Of a stretch of 64,000 nt of DNA, positions 1 through 6,703 are shown in pieces. The first letter of the stretch is position 1. Each line of letters begins with the position of its first letter. Source of the DNA: Desulfovibrionaceae bacterium (GTDB lineage: Bacteria > Desulfobacterota > Desulfovibrionia > Desulfovibrionales > Desulfovibrionaceae); contig JAQXLA010000002.1 in the NCBI GenBank assembly GCA_029011315.1, forward strand, positions 1-64,000. The letters are read 5' to 3'. The translations under genes and the position numbers were made by a program. The notes beneath the pieces were generated by a model. That model was not told the DNA's origin and did no database searches. It saw only the letters and a list, made by a program, of their open reading frames with translations.

Positions 1-176
1 ACGAAATACTTGAAGAAATTGCTTTCAAAAGGGTCATCGCAGTTGCAGAGAACGGTTTTTCCCTGAAAATGCTGGCGGTAGTGCCGAAGCTCTTTCTCAA
101 TATCCGCCAGCTGAGTGTAAAATTCATCTTTCTTCGCCTTCATTGCCGCAATGAGATTGGAATTTCTGTTCGCCAT
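1..176 (-). CDS. EcoRI-type adenine-specific DNA methyltransferase (partial, N-terminus)
   Basis: Only the first 58 residues are present; the frame runs off the left edge. The ATG is preceded by an AGGAAA ribosome site lying across the stop of the upstream rRNA methyltransferase gene (10-base gap), so the two are probably co-translated. The visible protein resembles the N-terminus of M.EcoRI as I recall it: KKDEFYTQ (residues 15-22), the DIEKEL..HYRQHF segment, and CNCDDP (44-49) followed by NFFKYF. That family methylates adenine in a short DNA site. The catalytic motifs lie outside the window, so activity and the presence of a partner restriction gene cannot be judged. Confidence 0.8.
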   Translation of the reverse strand, partial: MANRNSNLIAAMKAKKDEFYTQLADIEKELRHYRQHFQGKTVLCNCDDPFESNFFKYF

Positions 177-186
177 ATTTTTCCTG

Positions 187-1401
187 TTATCGTCTGGAAT
201 CAGGTTTCAGCAGTACGATGGTTTCAAGGTGTTCAGTATGAGGGAACATGTCAACAGGCTGGACGGCGGTTGCGGTGTAGCCGTTTCGGCAGAAGTCGGC
301 GAGATCCCTTGCCAGCGTTTCGGGGCAGCAGGAGACATAGACGATGCGCCAGGGGCGAAGGCGAATCAGCGCGCGTCGGCAGAGATCACTGCATCCGGAT
401 CGGGGCGGATCGAGAAAGACGACGTCGAAGTGCCGATGATCCGTCGCTGCTTCGAGCATAAAGCGTCCGGCGTCTGCCGCAATAAAGCGTGCGTTGCGGA
501 TGCCATTCAGATCGGCGTTCACTATGGCATCCCGCACGGCTGCGGGATTGAGCTCTACGCCCAGTACCGACCTGGCGGAGCGGGCCGCGGCAAGTCCGAT
601 GGTTCCGGCACCGCAGTAAGCATCCAAAACCCGTTCCGATCCGCTCAGCCCGGCAAAACGGATAGCTGTCTGATACAGCTTTTCCGTCTGCAGGCTGTTG
701 ACCTGATAGAAACTCCGGGCGGAGACGCGGAAGCGGCATCCGCACAGAATATCCTGAATAAAGCCTGGACCGTAGAGAACGCGTTCTTCATCGCCCAAAA
801 CCATCGATGTTCGGCGGCTATTGATGTTCAGAACAACGGTGCGGATTTGCGGATGCCGGGCGAGAAGATCCGCAACGAAGTGTTTGCCAGCCTTGAAAAT
901 TGGCGAAGTAACGACGAGAGCGACGAGGATTTCTCCGGTGGAGGCGAAACAGCGGATCAGAACATGGCGGAGAAAGCCGCGTCCGGTCTTTTCATTGTAG
1001 GGCTGCAGGCGAAAGCGATCGGCCAGATTGGCAATGTCCGCAAGAATGGCAGAAGCGGCTTCATCTTCAATGATGCAGTCGGCATTGGGCACGATATCCC
1101 GGCTTCCAGCGCGGTAGTTGCCGCAGATTAGACGTCCGGACTTATCCGTTCCGAAGGCCTTTTCGATTTTGTTGCGATAATGAAAGGGGTGATCCATTCC
1201 GAAAATGGGATCCGGAACGGCGAAGGGAGCGAGGAGACTTGAAATGGCGTTCTGCTTGCGGCACAGCTGGATCGGATAGGGTTCACTGATGAAGCGGCAT
1301 CCGCCGCACAGCGAATCGTTGGGGCAGATGCTGGCCGGAGCGGAACGGCAGGGGCGGGAAGGGGAGGAAGGATGCGGACGGCGGATCGAAAAATGCGGCA
1401 T
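187..1401 (-). CDS. rlmD: 23S rRNA (uracil-5-)-methyltransferase, RlmD/TrmA family
   Basis: SAM-dependent C5-methylation of a uracil in RNA, most likely 23S rRNA. N-terminal cysteines C26, C32 and C35 (C-x5-C-x2-C) plus a later Cys in PNADC match the iron-sulfur ligands of the RlmD branch. The YQVNS stretch, the SAM motif DAYCGAGTIG, DPPRSG, and the catalytic YVSCCP followed by DMFPHTEHLE at the C-terminus are all intact. At 404 residues with little before the cluster, it lacks an N-terminal TRAM domain. The start is the only ATG ahead of the cysteines; its ribosome site is weak. A terminator sits just upstream, so a separate promoter or read-through must supply transcription. Assignment to RlmD rather than RlmC/TrmA is by the cysteines only. 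Confidence 0.85.
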   Translation of the reverse strand: MPHFSIRRPHPSSPSRPCRSAPASICPNDSLCGGCRFISEPYPIQLCRKQNAISSLLAPFAVPDPIFGMDHPFHYRNKIEKAFGTDKSGRLICGNYRAGSRDIVPNADCIIEDEAASAILADIANLADRFRLQPYNEKTGRGFLRHVLIRCFASTGEILVALVVTSPIFKAGKHFVADLLARHPQIRTVVLNINSRRTSMVLGDEERVLYGPGFIQDILCGCRFRVSARSFYQVNSLQTEKLYQTAIRFAGLSGSERVLDAYCGAGTIGLAAARSARSVLGVELNPAAVRDAIVNADLNGIRNARFIAADAGRFMLEAATDHRHFDVVFLDPPRSGCSDLCRRALIRLRPWRIVYVSCCPETLARDLADFCRNGYTATAVQPVDMFPHTEHLETIVLLKPDSRR

Positions 1402-1415
1402 TATGGGATGACCTG

Positions 1416-1454
1416 AAAAAAATGCTGCCGGACACCTTGAAAGCTGCCGGCAGC
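1416..1454 (-). terminator. Rho-independent terminator after the DUF805 gene
   Basis: Read on the minus strand, GCTGCCGG and CCGGCAGC form an 8-bp GC-rich stem around a 15-base loop, followed by a run of seven T. It begins 13 bases after the DUF805 stop codon and separates that gene from rlmD. Confidence 0.75.
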
Positions 1455-1467
1455 AGCCAGAGAAGGA

Positions 1468-1878
1468 CTAGTTTTCGCTGCGGTGAACGCTGCCTGAGGA
1501 CCGGAGGAAGAAAAAGATCGGATAGAGCAGACAGATCGCCAGCGTCACGCCGGAAACGGTAAGGAATGTTTCGGAATTCCAATGCAGCATCATGGTAGCA
1601 AAGAGGATGAAAGAGAGCAAAATAACGGGAATAAAAACAAAAGAGAACATTACCTTGCCAGAGTATCCGGCATCCTGAAGACGGCGGACAGAAACACCGA
1701 GCTGTGGAAAAAGCAGACCAAGAACGGCCAGAACGCAGAGAACCGGGACAAAGGATGTGAGGAAGACGACAGCAGCAGTAAAGAGCGTGAACCACCAGAA
1801 TTCCGAGCGGGAAGCTGTTCCCTGACAGGAGCAGTATTTGCGGAGCAGGCAGGTTTTGACGGATTCAATAAAAGTCAT
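1468..1878 (-). CDS. DUF805 family inner-membrane protein
   Basis: A 136-residue membrane protein with about four hydrophobic segments. The N-terminal Y-C-x-C-x-G-x-A-S-R-S-E-F-W-W pattern and the internal VSVRRLQDAG segment are the hallmarks of the DUF805 family, whose molecular role is not established. The ATG has a GAGAGG ribosome site 5 bases upstream. It has its own promoter (1923-1951) and terminator (1416-1454), so it is a single-gene unit between dnaK and rlmD. Confidence 0.8.
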   Translation of the reverse strand: MTFIESVKTCLLRKYCSCQGTASRSEFWWFTLFTAAVVFLTSFVPVLCVLAVLGLLFPQLGVSVRRLQDAGYSGKVMFSFVFIPVILLSFILFATMMLHWNSETFLTVSGVTLAICLLYPIFFFLRSSGSVHRSEN

Positions 1879-1922
1879 GAAAACCTCTCTGTGTTATGGA
1901 GTGATGAAACGCAATGAGAAAA

Positions 1923-1951
1923 ATACTACAGGAAAAAGATACGATTGGCAA
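1923..1951 (-). promoter_or_regulatory. Sigma-70-type promoter for the DUF805 gene
   Basis: On the minus strand, TTGCCA (-35, five of six consensus), a 17-base spacer and TAGTAT (-10, four of six). It lies 45-70 bases upstream of the DUF805 start. Prediction from sequence only. Confidence 0.5.
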
Positions 1952-1990
1952 AGATTTCGCAGGAGAGCCATAACCAGTGCATCGGACATA

Positions 1991-2021
1991 AAAAAGGGAA
2001 AGCCTGATGGCCTTCCCTTTT
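1991..2021 (-). terminator. Rho-independent terminator downstream of dnaK
   Basis: On the minus strand, AAAGGGAAGGCC and GGCTTTCCCTTT pair around a 4-base loop (ATCA), followed by T-rich DNA. It lies about 85 bases beyond the dnaK stop and just before the DUF805 promoter. Confidence 0.8.
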
Positions 2022-2022
2022 G

Positions 2023-2093
2023 ATGCTTCTATATCAGTCGCTCTCCTTTTCCGGAGCAGAATGCCCGCATTTGAAATGCGGAGAGCGAAGCAT
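2023..2093 (-). other. Long nested hairpin in the dnaK 3' region
   Basis: Between the dnaK stop and its terminator the DNA can fold into a single large hairpin: ATGCTT (2023-2028) with AAGCAT (2088-2093), and CGCTCTCC (2039-2046) with GGAGAGCG (2080-2087). An inner dyad, CCGCATTT..AAATGCGG, lies within it. No reading frame explains it. It may be a 3'-UTR stability element, an RNase processing site or a small RNA body; the sequence does not decide which. Confidence 0.4.
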
Positions 2094-2105
2094 TATGAAT
2101 AGCGG

Positions 2106-4019
2106 TTACTTGACGTCGGTAAATTCCGCGTCAACCACGTCATCATCGCCTTTCTTCGATCCGGCACCGGCATTGCCTCCGGGCTGCTGGGCTCCTCCAG
2201 CCTGCTGCTGTTGCTGTGCCTGCTGGGCGTAGAGCTTTTCAGCCAGGGAATGCGCGGCTGTGGACAGTTCTTCTGTCGCCTTCTTGATCGCCTCGGCGTC
2301 ATCGCCTTCCATGACCTTGCGGAGCGCAGACGTCTTTTCCTGAATGGCGTCCTTGGTCGCGGCTTCGAGCTTGTCGCCGAGATCCTTCATGGATTTTTCG
2401 GTGGCGTAGATCAGGTTGTCGGCGGCGTTGCGGGCTTCAATCAGCTCCTGCTTCTTCTTGTCTTCGGCGGCGTTGGCCTCGGCTTCTTTCACCAGTTTGT
2501 CGATGTCGGCATCGGAAAGTCCGGAAGAAGCCGTAACCTGAATGGACTGTTCCTTGCCGGTGCCGAGATCCTTGGCCGAAACATTGACGATGCCGTTGGC
2601 GTCGATGTTGAAGGTGACTTCAATCTGCGGCACGCCACGGGGAGCGGCGGGAATACCGGTCAGATCAAATCTGGCCAGCGTCATGTTGTCGGCGGCCATG
2701 GGGCGTTCGCCCTGGAGTACGTGGATGGACACGGCAGGCTGATTATCGGCCGCGGTTGTGAAAGTCTGGCTTTTCCGTGTCGGAATGGTTGTGTTGCGAT
2801 CGATCAGGCGAGTGAAGACACCACCCATGGTTTCGATGCCCAAAGACAGGGGCGTTACGTCGAGCAGCAGAACGTCCTTGACGTCACCGGTCAGAATGCC
2901 TCCCTGAATGGCTGCGCCGTGCGCCACGACTTCATCGGGGTTCACGGAATGGTTGCCTTCCTTGCCGAAGAATTCAACGACCTTCTTCTGCACCAGAGGC
3001 ATGCGGGTCATGCCGCCGACCAGAACGATTTCGTCAATGTCGGAAGCCTTCAGATCGGCATCGGCCAGAGCCTTGCGGCAGGGTTCCATAGCCTTTTCGA
3101 CCAGATCCATAACCAGCTGTTCCAGTTTTGCACGGGAAAGTTTGGTCATCAGATGCTTCGGTCCGGTCGCGTCTGCCGTGATGAAAGGCAGATTGATTTC
3201 GGTTTCCATGGAAGTGGAAAGATCTTTCTTGGCTGCTTCGGCCGCATCTTTCAGACGCTGCAAAGCCATGCTGTCCTGAGACAGATCAATGCCGTTTTCC
3301 GCTTTGAACGCGTCGACGAGGAAGGTGATGATGCGGCGGTCGAAGTCTTCGCCGCCGAGGAAGGTGTCGCCGTTCGTTGCGCGTACTTCGACAACGTCAT
3401 CGCCGACTTCAAGAATGGAGACGTCAAATGTGCCGCCGCCGAGGTCGAACACCACGATTTTTTCGTTGGCTTTCTTGTCAAAGCCGTAGGCCAGAGCTGC
3501 GGCTGTAGGTTCGTTGATGATACGTTTGACGTCAAGACCCGCGATTTTGCCTGCGTCCTTGGTTGCCTGCCGCTGGGCATCGTTGAAATAAGCCGGCACG
3601 GTAATGACCGCTTCGGTGACCGGTTCGCCAAGATAGGCTTCAGCGTCGCTTTTCAGTTTGGCGAGGATCATCGCCGAAACTTCCTGTGGGCTATACTGAC
3701 GGCCGTCGATTTCCACCATGGCATCGCCGTTAGGCGCGGCGGTGATGGCATAGGGAGCCTGCTTTTTCCAATGCTCCACTTCAACGGAATCGGCGCGGCG
3801 ACCCATCAGACGTTTCACTGCAAAAACGGTGCGGGTTGCGTTGGTAACGGCCTGACGCTTGGCGGCTTCTCCGACGAGACGTTCCTTGTCGGTAAAGGCG
3901 ACAACAGAAGGCGTCGTCCGACCTCCGTTAGGATTGGTGATGCACTTGGGATCCTTGCCTTCCATGACATATACGCAGCTGTTCGTTGTACCGAGATCGA
4001 TACCGATTGTCTTGCTCAT
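2106..4019 (-). CDS. dnaK: Molecular chaperone DnaK (Hsp70)
   Basis: ATP-driven Hsp70 chaperone of the cytosol, working with DnaJ and GrpE (neither is nearby). The 637-residue protein begins [16 protein letters not shown], with phosphate-binding DLGTT at 8-12. [13 protein letters not shown], the LVGGMTR motif, the [11 protein letters not shown] linker and substrate-binding domain, and a Gln/Gly-rich tail ending in acidic [11 protein letters not shown] are all present. A longer in-frame ATG exists upstream, but this ATG has a GGAGG site 6 bases away and starts exactly at the family N-terminus. It is transcribed with a leader of about 165 bases; no CIRCE element was seen. Confidence 0.97.
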   Translation of the reverse strand: MSKTIGIDLGTTNSCVYVMEGKDPKCITNPNGGRTTPSVVAFTDKERLVGEAAKRQAVTNATRTVFAVKRLMGRRADSVEVEHWKKQAPYAITAAPNGDAMVEIDGRQYSPQEVSAMILAKLKSDAEAYLGEPVTEAVITVPAYFNDAQRQATKDAGKIAGLDVKRIINEPTAAALAYGFDKKANEKIVVFDLGGGTFDVSILEVGDDVVEVRATNGDTFLGGEDFDRRIITFLVDAFKAENGIDLSQDSMALQRLKDAAEAAKKDLSTSMETEINLPFITADATGPKHLMTKLSRAKLEQLVMDLVEKAMEPCRKALADADLKASDIDEIVLVGGMTRMPLVQKKVVEFFGKEGNHSVNPDEVVAHGAAIQGGILTGDVKDVLLLDVTPLSLGIETMGGVFTRLIDRNTTIPTRKSQTFTTAADNQPAVSIHVLQGERPMAADNMTLARFDLTGIPAAPRGVPQIEVTFNIDANGIVNVSAKDLGTGKEQSIQVTASSGLSDADIDKLVKEAEANAAEDKKKQELIEARNAADNLIYATEKSMKDLGDKLEAATKDAIQEKTSALRKVMEGDDAEAIKKATEELSTAAHSLAEKLYAQQAQQQQQAGGAQQPGGNAGAGSKKGDDDVVDAEFTDVK

Positions 4020-4040
4020 AATAAATTCCTCCAGAAATAT

Positions 4041-4073
4041 AGCCCGCAGGACACTCCGTCGGGGAAGCGGGCT
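4041..4073 (-). promoter_or_regulatory. Hairpin in the dnaK 5' leader
   Basis: AGCCCGC (4041-4047) pairs with GCGGGCT (4067-4073), placing a stable stem 11 bases upstream of the dnaK Shine-Dalgarno (4026-4030). The stem does not itself cover the ribosome site. It could stabilise the message or take part in a thermosensor; that role is inference. Confidence 0.35.
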
Positions 4074-4192
4074 TCGGCTTTCCCTCCATAAATAATGCGT
4101 CCGATCAGATCGTCCAGACCTGAAAGGCATATTTTTTATTTTTTTTCTTTCCGGAGGAGAGAAAGACGGCGTCTTGCCGTTCTGAAAAAAGC

Positions 4193-4220
4193 GTTATAAG
4201 CTACGCCATATCCCGCTCAA
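4193..4220 (-). promoter_or_regulatory. Promoter for dnaK
   Basis: On the minus strand, TTGAGC (-35), a 16-base spacer and TATAAC (-10, five of six). The -35 overlaps a 7-bp hairpin, TCCCGCT-CAA-AGCGGGA. A candidate plus-strand promoter (TTGCCG 4174-4179, 15-base spacer, TATAAG 4195-4200) overlaps the same -10 region, so the segment may fire in both directions. No clear heat-shock sigma-32 box was recognised. Confidence 0.45.
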
Positions 4221-4240
4221 AGCGGGATGGGAGGGGCATT

Positions 4241-4318
4241 ATGATCAGCAAAACACGAATTTGCGTTTGGATAGCGTACGCCTTTGTGGCTGTTGCCATG
4301 TTCCTGTATTTTTCCTGA
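4241..4318 (+). CDS. Possible 25-residue single-span membrane peptide
   Basis: A short plus-strand frame between dnaK and the acidic unknown gene, too short for ordinary gene callers. It starts with ATG, has a strong GGGAGGGG ribosome site 5-8 bases upstream, and encodes a positively charged start (MISKTR) followed by one uninterrupted hydrophobic stretch (VWIAYAFVAVAMFLYF) ending at TGA. A hairpin and a candidate divergent promoter lie just upstream. The start signal, charge pattern and transmembrane profile fit a real small membrane protein, but a chance frame cannot be excluded. Function is unknown. Confidence 0.4.
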   Translation: MISKTRICVWIAYAFVAVAMFLYFS

Positions 4319-4326
4319 TTCTTGTT

Positions 4327-4899
4327 TCAGGCGTCTTCTTCCTCAAGCTCTTGGGCCAGACCGGCGATTTCTTCCTGAATGACTTCCGCAGCAGCCTTGA
4401 GGGCTTCGCGGCGCAGCTGAGGCAGAACGGTTTCCGTAATTTTTCGCACAAGCCAGTCTTCATTAACCAGCGGCTCTTCGCCATTCGGAAGACTGCCTTC
4501 AGAGGTGTTGCGCATCACTGCAACAGTGCGATCCGCCTGGAATCCTGATCCTGAACCCTGCTTGGCCGCGAGAGCTTCCAGTGTATCAAGGCGATCGGCC
4601 AAATTCTGTGCGCATGGCGTGTGATTTTGAAGATCTCGTACTTTGAGAACCAGCTTCATAGTGACGTTGTGGTAGACCCTGACGAGATTGGCAAGGTGCG
4701 CAACGCGTTGCTTCAGCAGTTCAACCTGATCCGGAAGAATCTGTCCTTCAAGATCCTTGAGAGGATCCGGAAGGAAGCCGCCGTTTTCTTCTTCATCAGG
4801 ATCGGATCCTGTTTCCCACGGCAGTGCCGCGATGTCGGTCAGTTCAATAATCTCGTCAGATGGAATGACGGATGCGGAATGCCGTGCTGTATCATTCAT
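4327..4899 (-). CDS. Conserved-looking acidic cytosolic protein of unknown function
   Basis: 190 residues, no signal peptide or membrane segment, and not recognised as a named family. The N-terminal third is rich in Asp/Glu (GSDPDEEENGG, about residues 32-42). A central helical stretch (residues 55-95, LLKQRVAHLANLVRVYHNV) could form a coiled coil. The C-terminus is again helical and acidic (QEEIAGLAQELEEEDA). It lies 36 bases downstream of mltA on the same strand and about 300 bases upstream of dnaK. Possibly co-transcribed with mltA. Confidence 0.75.
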   Translation of the reverse strand: MNDTARHSASVIPSDEIIELTDIAALPWETGSDPDEEENGGFLPDPLKDLEGQILPDQVELLKQRVAHLANLVRVYHNVTMKLVLKVRDLQNHTPCAQNLADRLDTLEALAAKQGSGSGFQADRTVAVMRNTSEGSLPNGEEPLVNEDWLVRKITETVLPQLRREALKAAAEVIQEEIAGLAQELEEEDA

Positions 4900-4935
4900 A
4901 TTTTAGTACCCTCAAAAAAATACGCTTTGCCGATT

Positions 4936-6213
4936 TCAGATGGCAAGAAGAATCCAGACATAGCCGTTGCGCTGAAGAGATCCCGAAACGGTTTCCGCCT
5001 CCGGTCCCCTTCCGCAGAACATATCCAGACGATTTTCACGGATGACGCCGCCTGTATCGTGCGCAAAACCAATACCCCGAAGCGGCGGACCATCCTGCGC
5101 TTCAGGCTGTGCGGCGTCCAAATCAAAGATCAGGGGCATGCCGAGAGGAATGACCTGAGGATCTACGGCGAAGCTGACAAATGGTTTCAGAGGCAGATTG
5201 GCGGCCCCCAGCCTGGTTTCCGTATTGTCAGTCGTTTCTTCCATGTGAAAGAAAACGTAGCTTTCATCGCGGAACAGAACTTCTGGGGCTCGATCCAAAT
5301 TGTTCCTCAGCCAGGAACGCACGGATTGCAGACTGAGTTCGTCTCTGTCCAATTCGCCCATATCGGCCAGTGTCTGACCGACGCTGGAATAGCGCTTGCC
5401 GTTGACCCCGGCGTAGCGTACCAGATATTCCCTGCCGTCTTCCTCAAAACGAATGTATCCGGAACCTTCCAAATGGAGAAAGTAGCCGTCGACGCAGTCC
5501 CTGAGCCAGAGCAGTTCCAGCCGACGGCCTTCCAGGGCTCCGCGGCCGTTTTCGGTAGAACGCAGAAAGGCATCTATTTCAGAACGGGTATGATAGGGAA
5601 CCGGGCCGTTGCTGCTTGTGCGGTAGCGGAGACGCTTCTGCGGCATCCCGGCGAAAGCGTCAAGACGGATATCCTGCAGATCCGGAGGCCGGCGATAAAT
5701 AGGGTAAGAAAAGCCCGGCCTGCGCGTCCTGCTTGCCAGCAAAACAGGATTATAGTATCCGGTAAAAAAAGCTTTTTTTGAAAGTCTCAGCCAACGAAAC
5801 TGTTCTGCAAGCAGCTCGGGATGGGAGTCGAGGCTGGGTAGAAGATCCTTCAGACGATGCAATGTGCGGCTGACATCTCCCCATGTAACGGAGACACTGC
5901 CGTCGGCGATTGCCGTGGCCTGCGAATCCCTTGCTGCAATGCTGGTCAATGTGTCGTTCAGGGAGGGTTCCAGATCTTTCCAGGAATGCAATCTCTGTGC
6001 CTGTGGCCGGAGCGTTCCGGTCAGATATCTGGCGTTTTTGACGCTTTCCAGCGTGTACAGATCTTCTGTCTGCTCCGGATTCGACTGAGCCGACGGTGAC
6101 ATTTCCACCAGACTTGAGGAGGAAACCGCGCATCCGGACAATGCAAGGCATGCTCCGAGACACAGCGCGCCAGCGGTTTGCTTCGTAAACGATAAGGATT
6201 TGCATTTATGCAT
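4936..6213 (-). CDS. mltA: Membrane-bound lytic murein transglycosylase A (MltA), lipoprotein
   Basis: Cleaves the glycan strands of peptidoglycan to 1,6-anhydromuropeptides at the inner face of the outer membrane. The protein starts with a lipoprotein signal whose lipobox is LSGC (Cys28). FTGYYNP and the barrel core follow, then the 3D domain with its catalytic region (HDTGGVI..RLDMFCGRG) near the C-terminus. At 425 residues it is of normal family length. An upstream-extended frame exists, but this ATG (6211-6213) directly precedes the signal peptide and has a GGAGCAGGAAAG site. Its start codon overlaps that of the divergent thioesterase gene. Confidence 0.9.
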   Translation of the reverse strand: MHKCKSLSFTKQTAGALCLGACLALSGCAVSSSSLVEMSPSAQSNPEQTEDLYTLESVKNARYLTGTLRPQAQRLHSWKDLEPSLNDTLTSIAARDSQATAIADGSVSVTWGDVSRTLHRLKDLLPSLDSHPELLAEQFRWLRLSKKAFFTGYYNPVLLASRTRRPGFSYPIYRRPPDLQDIRLDAFAGMPQKRLRYRTSSNGPVPYHTRSEIDAFLRSTENGRGALEGRRLELLWLRDCVDGYFLHLEGSGYIRFEEDGREYLVRYAGVNGKRYSSVGQTLADMGELDRDELSLQSVRSWLRNNLDRAPEVLFRDESYVFFHMEETTDNTETRLGAANLPLKPFVSFAVDPQVIPLGMPLIFDLDAAQPEAQDGPPLRGIGFAHDTGGVIRENRLDMFCGRGPEAETVSGSLQRNGYVWILLAI

Positions 6214-6639
6214 GACTTTCCTGCTCCGGAAATCCTTTTGCCCCACAGAGTTTCCTACGGTGAAACAGATACCATGGGATATCTGTATTACGCGGAATAT
6301 CTGCATCTTTTTGAACGGGCCCGCAGCGAATTCATCCGTGGTCTCGGCATGAGCTATCGGGATGTTGAAGCCAGAGGCATCATGCTGCCCGTCCGTGAAG
6401 CGTCCTGCCGATACCGCAGTCCTGCCCGGTATGATGATTTCATCCTCATTAGGGCAGGCATTGCGGAAGTGCGCAGGGCTTCTCTCGTCTTTGTGTATAA
6501 TGTGATGGATGAAAACCGCAAGACAATTCTTGCCGAAGGTATGACCCAACACGCCGTGACGGATCGAAACGGCCGTCCTGTGCGCATGCCGGTATGGTTT
6601 GCCGATCTGGTTTCCGGTGCCTGCGGGACATCTCACTGA
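6208..6639 (+). CDS. Acyl-CoA thioesterase, 4HBT / YbgC family
   Basis: Small hot-dog-fold thioesterase of 143 residues that hydrolyses an acyl-CoA or acyl-ACP. The diagnostic HRVSYGETDTMGYLYYAEYLHLFERAR segment spans residues 13-39; Asp21 is the expected catalytic acid. YbgC relatives associate with the Tol-Pal cell-envelope system, but no tol genes are nearby. The start ATG (6208-6210) has AAGGAT about 8 bases upstream, inside the mltA coding sequence, and overlaps the mltA start in the palindrome ATGCAT. A strong terminator follows the stop. Confidence 0.85.
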   Translation: MHDFPAPEILLPHRVSYGETDTMGYLYYAEYLHLFERARSEFIRGLGMSYRDVEARGIMLPVREASCRYRSPARYDDFILIRAGIAEVRRASLVFVYNVMDENRKTILAEGMTQHAVTDRNGRPVRMPVWFADLVSGACGTSH

Positions 6640-6660
6640 TTCGACTCTGAGAGAGTTTGT

Positions 6661-6698
6661 CGCCGTGAGTCCCTGTAATGCGGACTCACGGCGTTTTT
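6661..6698 (+). terminator. Rho-independent terminator after the thioesterase gene
   Basis: CGCCGTGAGTCC (6661-6672) pairs perfectly with GGACTCACGGCG (6682-6693), 12 bp, with a 9-base loop and five T. It insulates the thioesterase gene from convergent valS. Confidence 0.9.
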
Positions 6699-6703
6699 AA
6701 GCA

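Noticed and set aside
2211..4091. 626-residue plus-strand frame opposite dnaK
   Set aside because: It is the antisense shadow of dnaK; its sequence has no family features and the dnaK protein is unmistakable.
4020..4130. Upstream extension of dnaK by 37 residues
   Set aside because: The family N-terminus [12 protein letters not shown] has its own GGAGG site; the extension is leader DNA.
4020..4220. CIRCE element upstream of dnaK
   Set aside because: Looked for TTAGCACTC and its dyad partner on both strands and did not find it.
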